Shown here piece by piece: positions 61,356 through 64,000 of a DNA stretch of 64,000 nucleotides; positions within the stretch are counted from its first letter, which is position 1, and the number at the start of each line of letters is the position of its first letter. The notes below the pieces were generated by a model that was not told the DNA's origin, did no database searches, and worked only from the letters and a program-made list of their open reading frames with translations. Origin of the DNA: Streptomyces sp. SA15 (GTDB lineage Bacteria > Actinomycetota > Actinomycetes > Streptomycetales > Streptomycetaceae); assembly GCF_002291145.1 (NCBI RefSeq), contig NZ_NTGE01000074.1, forward strand, positions 1 through 64,000, given 5' to 3'. Made by a program: the position numbers and the translations under genes.

Positions 61356-61967
61356 TTACGTGCGTACGGCGATCCCGTCCAGCACCATCGACAGGTACTG
61401 CCGGGCGATCTCCTCCGGGCTGTGCTGTCCGCCGGGCCGGTACCAGGACGCGGCGACCCACACGGTGTCGCGTACGAACCGGTAGGTGAGCCGGACGTCG
61501 AGGTCGGCCCGGAACACCTCGGCGGCGACTCCGCGCTCCAGCGTGGACAGCCATGCCTTCTCGAACTTGCGCTGCGACTCGGCGAGGAACGCGAACCGCT
61601 CCTGCGCGACCAGCTGCTTGCTCTCCTTCTGGTAGATCGCTACTGCGGCGCGGTGCCGGTCGATCTCCCGGAACGACTCGGTGACCAGGGCTTCGAGGGT
61701 CTCGCGGGGCCCGAGTTCGGCGCCCAGGACGGCGTCGTAGCCGCCCCAGAGCTCGTCGAGGAAGGTCCGCAGGATCTCCTCCAGCATCGACTCCTTGGAG
61801 TCGAAGTGGTAGTAGAGGCTGCCCGCGAGCATGCCCGCGTGGTCCGCGATCTTGCGCACGGTCGTGGCGTTGTAGCCCTGCTCGGCGAAGACCTCGGCGG
61901 CGGTGTCGAGGAGCTCGCGACGGCGGGCGGGCGTGGCGGTCACCTGGGGGTTCTTCTTGGTCGGCAC
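61356..61967 (-). CDS. kstR2: TetR family repressor KstR2-like
   Basis: 203 residues. N-terminal TetR helix-turn-helix: RRRELLDTAAEVFAEQGYNA, TTVRKIADHAGMLAGSLYYH, FDSKESMLEEILRTF. Ligand domain is helical with YQKESKQLVAQERFAFLAES. Length and cluster position match mycobacterial KstR2 (Rv3557c), which binds HIP-CoA and represses the echA20-fadE30 genes. Two KstR2-like 14-mers lie in the divergent gaps of this cluster. Start is the GTG at 61967. Confidence 0.85.
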   Translation of the reverse strand: MPTKKNPQVTATPARRRELLDTAAEVFAEQGYNATTVRKIADHAGMLAGSLYYHFDSKESMLEEILRTFLDELWGGYDAVLGAELGPRETLEALVTESFREIDRHRAAVAIYQKESKQLVAQERFAFLAESQRKFEKAWLSTLERGVAAEVFRADLDVRLTYRFVRDTVWVAASWYRPGGQHSPEEIARQYLSMVLDGIAVRT

Positions 61968-61992
61968 GGGTCCATTGTGGTCCTAGGTGCTC

Positions 61993-62781
61993 CTATGGGT
62001 GCTGGCTGCTGACGGCGACGACCTCGCCCGTCATGTACGACGAGTAGCCCGACGCCAGGAACACGATCACGTTGGCCACCTCCCAGGGTTCGGCGTACCG
62101 TCCGAAGGCCTCGCGCGAAGTCAGCTCCTCCAGCAGCTCCGGCGTCGTCACTTTCACGAGGTGCGGGTGCATGGCGAGGCTCGGCGACACCGCGTTGACG
62201 CGCACCCCGTACTCGGCCGCCTCCAGCGCCGCACACCGGGTCAGCGCCATCACGCCGGCCTTCGCGGCGGCATAGTGCGCCTGCCCGGCCTGGGCACGCC
62301 AGCCGACGACGGAGGCGTTGTTGACGATCACGCCGTCGCCGGTCTCCTTCATGCGGCGGAGTGCGGCCCGGGTGCACCGGAAGGTGCCATTCAGCGTCAC
62401 GTCGAGCACCCGCGACCACTGCTCGTCGGACATGTCGACGAGGGCCGAGGTGCCGCCGAGACCGGCGTTGTTGACCACGATGTCGAGCCGGCCGTGCTCC
62501 CGGACCGCGGCCTCGAAGAGCTCGTACACCTGAGCCTCATCGGTGACGTCGCACGGCACCGCACCGACCGACCCCGTGCCGAACTCCCCGGCCAGCTGGG
62601 CCTCGTACTCCTTCAGCCGCCGCGCATGCGCGTCGCTGACCAGCACGCGCGCGCCCTCCTCCAGGAAGCGGCGTGCGGTGGCTCCGCCGATCCCGGCGCC
62701 CGCGGCAGCGGTGATGACGGCGGTACGCCCCGCCAGCAGCCCGTGCCCAGGCACGTACGCCGGACTCTCGACGCCTGTCAT
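61993..62781 (-). CDS. ipdF: short-chain dehydrogenase IpdF-like
   Basis: 262 residues, the length I recall for Rv3559c/IpdF. Cofactor motif AVITAAAGAGIGGATARRFL, unusual in having AAAGAGIG, NNAG in LDIVVNNAGLGGTSALVDM, Ser in VNNASVVGWRAQAGQAHY and catalytic Tyr/Lys in HYAAAKAGVMAL. In HIP breakdown IpdF oxidises the 5-hydroxyl of the propionate-indane CoA ester. It is followed by kstR2 25 bp away and divergent from fadE30 across an operator. Confidence 0.82.
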   Translation of the reverse strand: MTGVESPAYVPGHGLLAGRTAVITAAAGAGIGGATARRFLEEGARVLVSDAHARRLKEYEAQLAGEFGTGSVGAVPCDVTDEAQVYELFEAAVREHGRLDIVVNNAGLGGTSALVDMSDEQWSRVLDVTLNGTFRCTRAALRRMKETGDGVIVNNASVVGWRAQAGQAHYAAAKAGVMALTRCAALEAAEYGVRVNAVSPSLAMHPHLVKVTTPELLEELTSREAFGRYAEPWEVANVIVFLASGYSSYMTGEVVAVSSQHP

Positions 62782-62797
62782 AGGGCCACGCTAACCT

Positions 62798-62811
62798 ACC
62801 AAACACTTGTT
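62798..62811. promoter_or_regulatory. KstR2-like operator between ipdF and fadE30
   Basis: On the minus strand AACAAGTGTTTGGT, fitting AnCAAGnnCTTGnT with one change. It lies 19-32 bp upstream of the fadE30 ATG and 17-30 bp upstream of the ipdF start, so binding would block both promoters. Confidence 0.8.
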
Positions 62812-62829
62812 AGGGAAGGATGGCCGTCG

Positions 62830-63969
62830 ATGGATCTCACCTTCACGCGGGAAGAGGAGGCCTTCCGGGCCGAGGTACGCGCCTGGCTGGCGGCGCACGT
62901 ACCCGCCGAGCCCCTCCCCTCCCTCGAGACGGAGGAGGGCTTCGCGGCGCACCGCGCGTGGGAGGCCGAGCTGGCCGCGGACCGCTGGTCGGTGGTGAAC
63001 TGGCCGGCCGAGTACGGCGGGCGGGACGCGGGCCTCGTCCGCTGGCTGGTCTTCGAGGAGGAGTACTACGCGGCGGGCGCGCCCGGCCGGGTCGGCCAGA
63101 ACGGCATCAGTCTGCTCGCGCCGACCCTCTTCGACCACGGCACCGAGGAGCAGCGGGCACGCGTGCTGCCGCCCATGGCCCGGGGCGAGGTGATCTGGGC
63201 GCAGGCGTGGTCGGAACCGGAGGCGGGCTCGGACCTGGCGTCCCTCAGGTCGAAGGCCGTCCGCGCACCGGGCGGCTGGCGCTTGAGCGGGCAGAAGACG
63301 TGGTCGTCGCGGGCGGCCTTCGCGGACCGCGCGTTCGGCCTGTTCCGCAGCGATCCGCACACCCCGAAGCCCCACCAGGGGCTGACCTACCTGATGTTCG
63401 ACCTGCGTTCCCCGGGTGTCACGGTCCGCCCCATCGCCCGCCTCGACGGCAAGCCCGCCTTCGCCGAACTGTTCCTGGACGAGGTGTTCGTGCCGGACGA
63501 GGACGTGATCGGCGAGCCCGGCCAGGGCTGGCGGGTGGCGATGGCCACGGCGGGCAACGAGCGCGGGCTGATGCTCCGCTCCCCCGGCCGTTTCCTCGCG
63601 AGCGCCGACCGGCTGTTCCGACTCTGGCAGGCACAAGGCAGCCCGCAGGACACGAAGGACCGCGTGGCCGACGCCCTGATCGGCGCCCGCGCCTACCAGC
63701 TGTTCACGTACGCCGCCGCCTCCCGCTTCCTCGACGGCGCCTTACTCGGCCCGGAGTCCAGCCTGAACAAGGTCTTCTGGTCGGAGTACGACATCGCGCT
63801 GAACGAGACGGCCCTCGATCTCCTGGACGCGGAGGGCGAGTCGGCGGACAGCGACTGGGCGGAGCGGTACGTCTTCGCCCTCGCCGGCCCGATCTACGCG
63901 GGCACGAACGAGATCCAGCGGGACATCATCGCCGAGCGGCTGCTCGGCCTGCCGAAGGGACGCCGCTGA
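62830..63969 (+). CDS. fadE30: acyl-CoA dehydrogenase, FadE30-like
   Basis: 379 residues. MDLTFTREEEAFRAEVRAWL helical start, GQNGISLLAPTLFDHGTEEQ, FAD motif region WAQAWSEPEAGSDLASLRSK, WRLSGQKTWSSRAAFADRAF, LDEVFVPDEDVIGEPGQGWR and C-terminal FALAGPIYAGTNEIQRDIIA ERLLG (split). Matches the FadE30 side of the alpha-beta acyl-CoA dehydrogenases used on steroid-ring CoA esters; a partner gene begins at its stop. I name it by cluster position; other FadE assignments are possible. Confidence 0.8.
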   Translation: MDLTFTREEEAFRAEVRAWLAAHVPAEPLPSLETEEGFAAHRAWEAELAADRWSVVNWPAEYGGRDAGLVRWLVFEEEYYAAGAPGRVGQNGISLLAPTLFDHGTEEQRARVLPPMARGEVIWAQAWSEPEAGSDLASLRSKAVRAPGGWRLSGQKTWSSRAAFADRAFGLFRSDPHTPKPHQGLTYLMFDLRSPGVTVRPIARLDGKPAFAELFLDEVFVPDEDVIGEPGQGWRVAMATAGNERGLMLRSPGRFLASADRLFRLWQAQGSPQDTKDRVADALIGARAYQLFTYAAASRFLDGALLGPESSLNKVFWSEYDIALNETALDLLDAEGESADSDWAERYVFALAGPIYAGTNEIQRDIIAERLLGLPKGRR

Positions 63970-64000
63970 TGCGTTTCCTCCTCGGCGCCGAGCAGCGCGC
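63969..64000 (+). CDS. second acyl-CoA dehydrogenase, start only (window edge)
   Basis: ATG overlaps the fadE30 stop (TGATG) and reads MRFLLGAEQR before the window ends. The short GAEQR start is common in the second acyl-CoA dehydrogenase of such pairs, which form heteromers. Only ten residues are visible, so the identity is inferred from context. Confidence 0.5.
   Translation, partial: MRFLLGAEQR

Overview
The window is about 64 kb of high-GC DNA (GTG and TTG starts, G/C-rich third codon positions, long G/C-rich inverted-repeat terminators) that I read as the core region of a Streptomyces chromosome. The block coaE - PAC2 protein - rpsA - methyltransferase - hrpB ... polA - livKHMGF - ANTAR regulator - tRNA - pyk is, as far as I recall, a conserved Streptomyces gene order. 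No rRNA, CRISPR array, prophage or intact insertion sequence was seen.

Layout. 1-4.2 kb: end of a FUSC-type membrane protein, then a small accessory island. It holds a two-gene operon (nucleotidyltransferase plus an EVE/PUA-like domain fused to a PD-(D/E)XK nuclease) next to decayed TIR-like sequence. 4.4-13 kb: small metabolic genes: acetyltransferases, RidA, an allantoin/hydantoin-type racemase and NCS1 permease facing a GntR regulator across a perfect palindrome, a prolyl aminopeptidase, family 5 uracil-DNA glycosylase, S4 RNA-binding protein and DoxX protein. 13-15.5 kb: a methyltransferase and an acyltransferase pseudogene broken by a 580-bp tandem duplication. 15.5-20.6 kb: TPR protein, coaE, PAC2 protein, rpsA and a methyltransferase with no ordinary start codon. 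20.6-27.3 kb: hrpB helicase, DUF3068 protein, a secreted lytic transglycosylase and a frameshifted DUF4184 membrane protein. 27.3-33.8 kb: a repeat-rich non-coding stretch, polA, and a divergent YdeP-type molybdopterin oxidoreductase. Both divergent genes have mirror-image PafBC/RecA-independent damage-type promoter boxes. 35-40.7 kb: a complete branched-chain amino-acid ABC transporter. 40.8-43.8 kb: ANTAR response regulator, an odd class-I-shaped tRNA with a CAA anticodon and its terminator, a shortened LAGLIDADG protein, and pyk. 44-54.8 kb: SIMPL protein, Tat-exported 5'-nucleotidase, a siderophore-like decarboxylase/N-monooxygenase pair, aminopeptidase N, a receiver protein, chorismate mutase and a zinc metallopeptidase.

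54.8-64 kb is one functional unit. Two SDRs face echA20-ipdA-ipdB-ipdC, followed by fadA6, a TetR regulator (kstR2 type), an ipdF-like SDR and fadE30-like acyl-CoA dehydrogenases. The order matches the mycobacterial KstR2 regulon that degrades the last two steroid rings (HIP). Both divergent promoter gaps carry a KstR2-like 14-mer operator, which supports TetR control of the whole cluster.

Assignments come from reading translations and motifs by eye. No database search was run, and family names and comparisons with known genomes are from memory.
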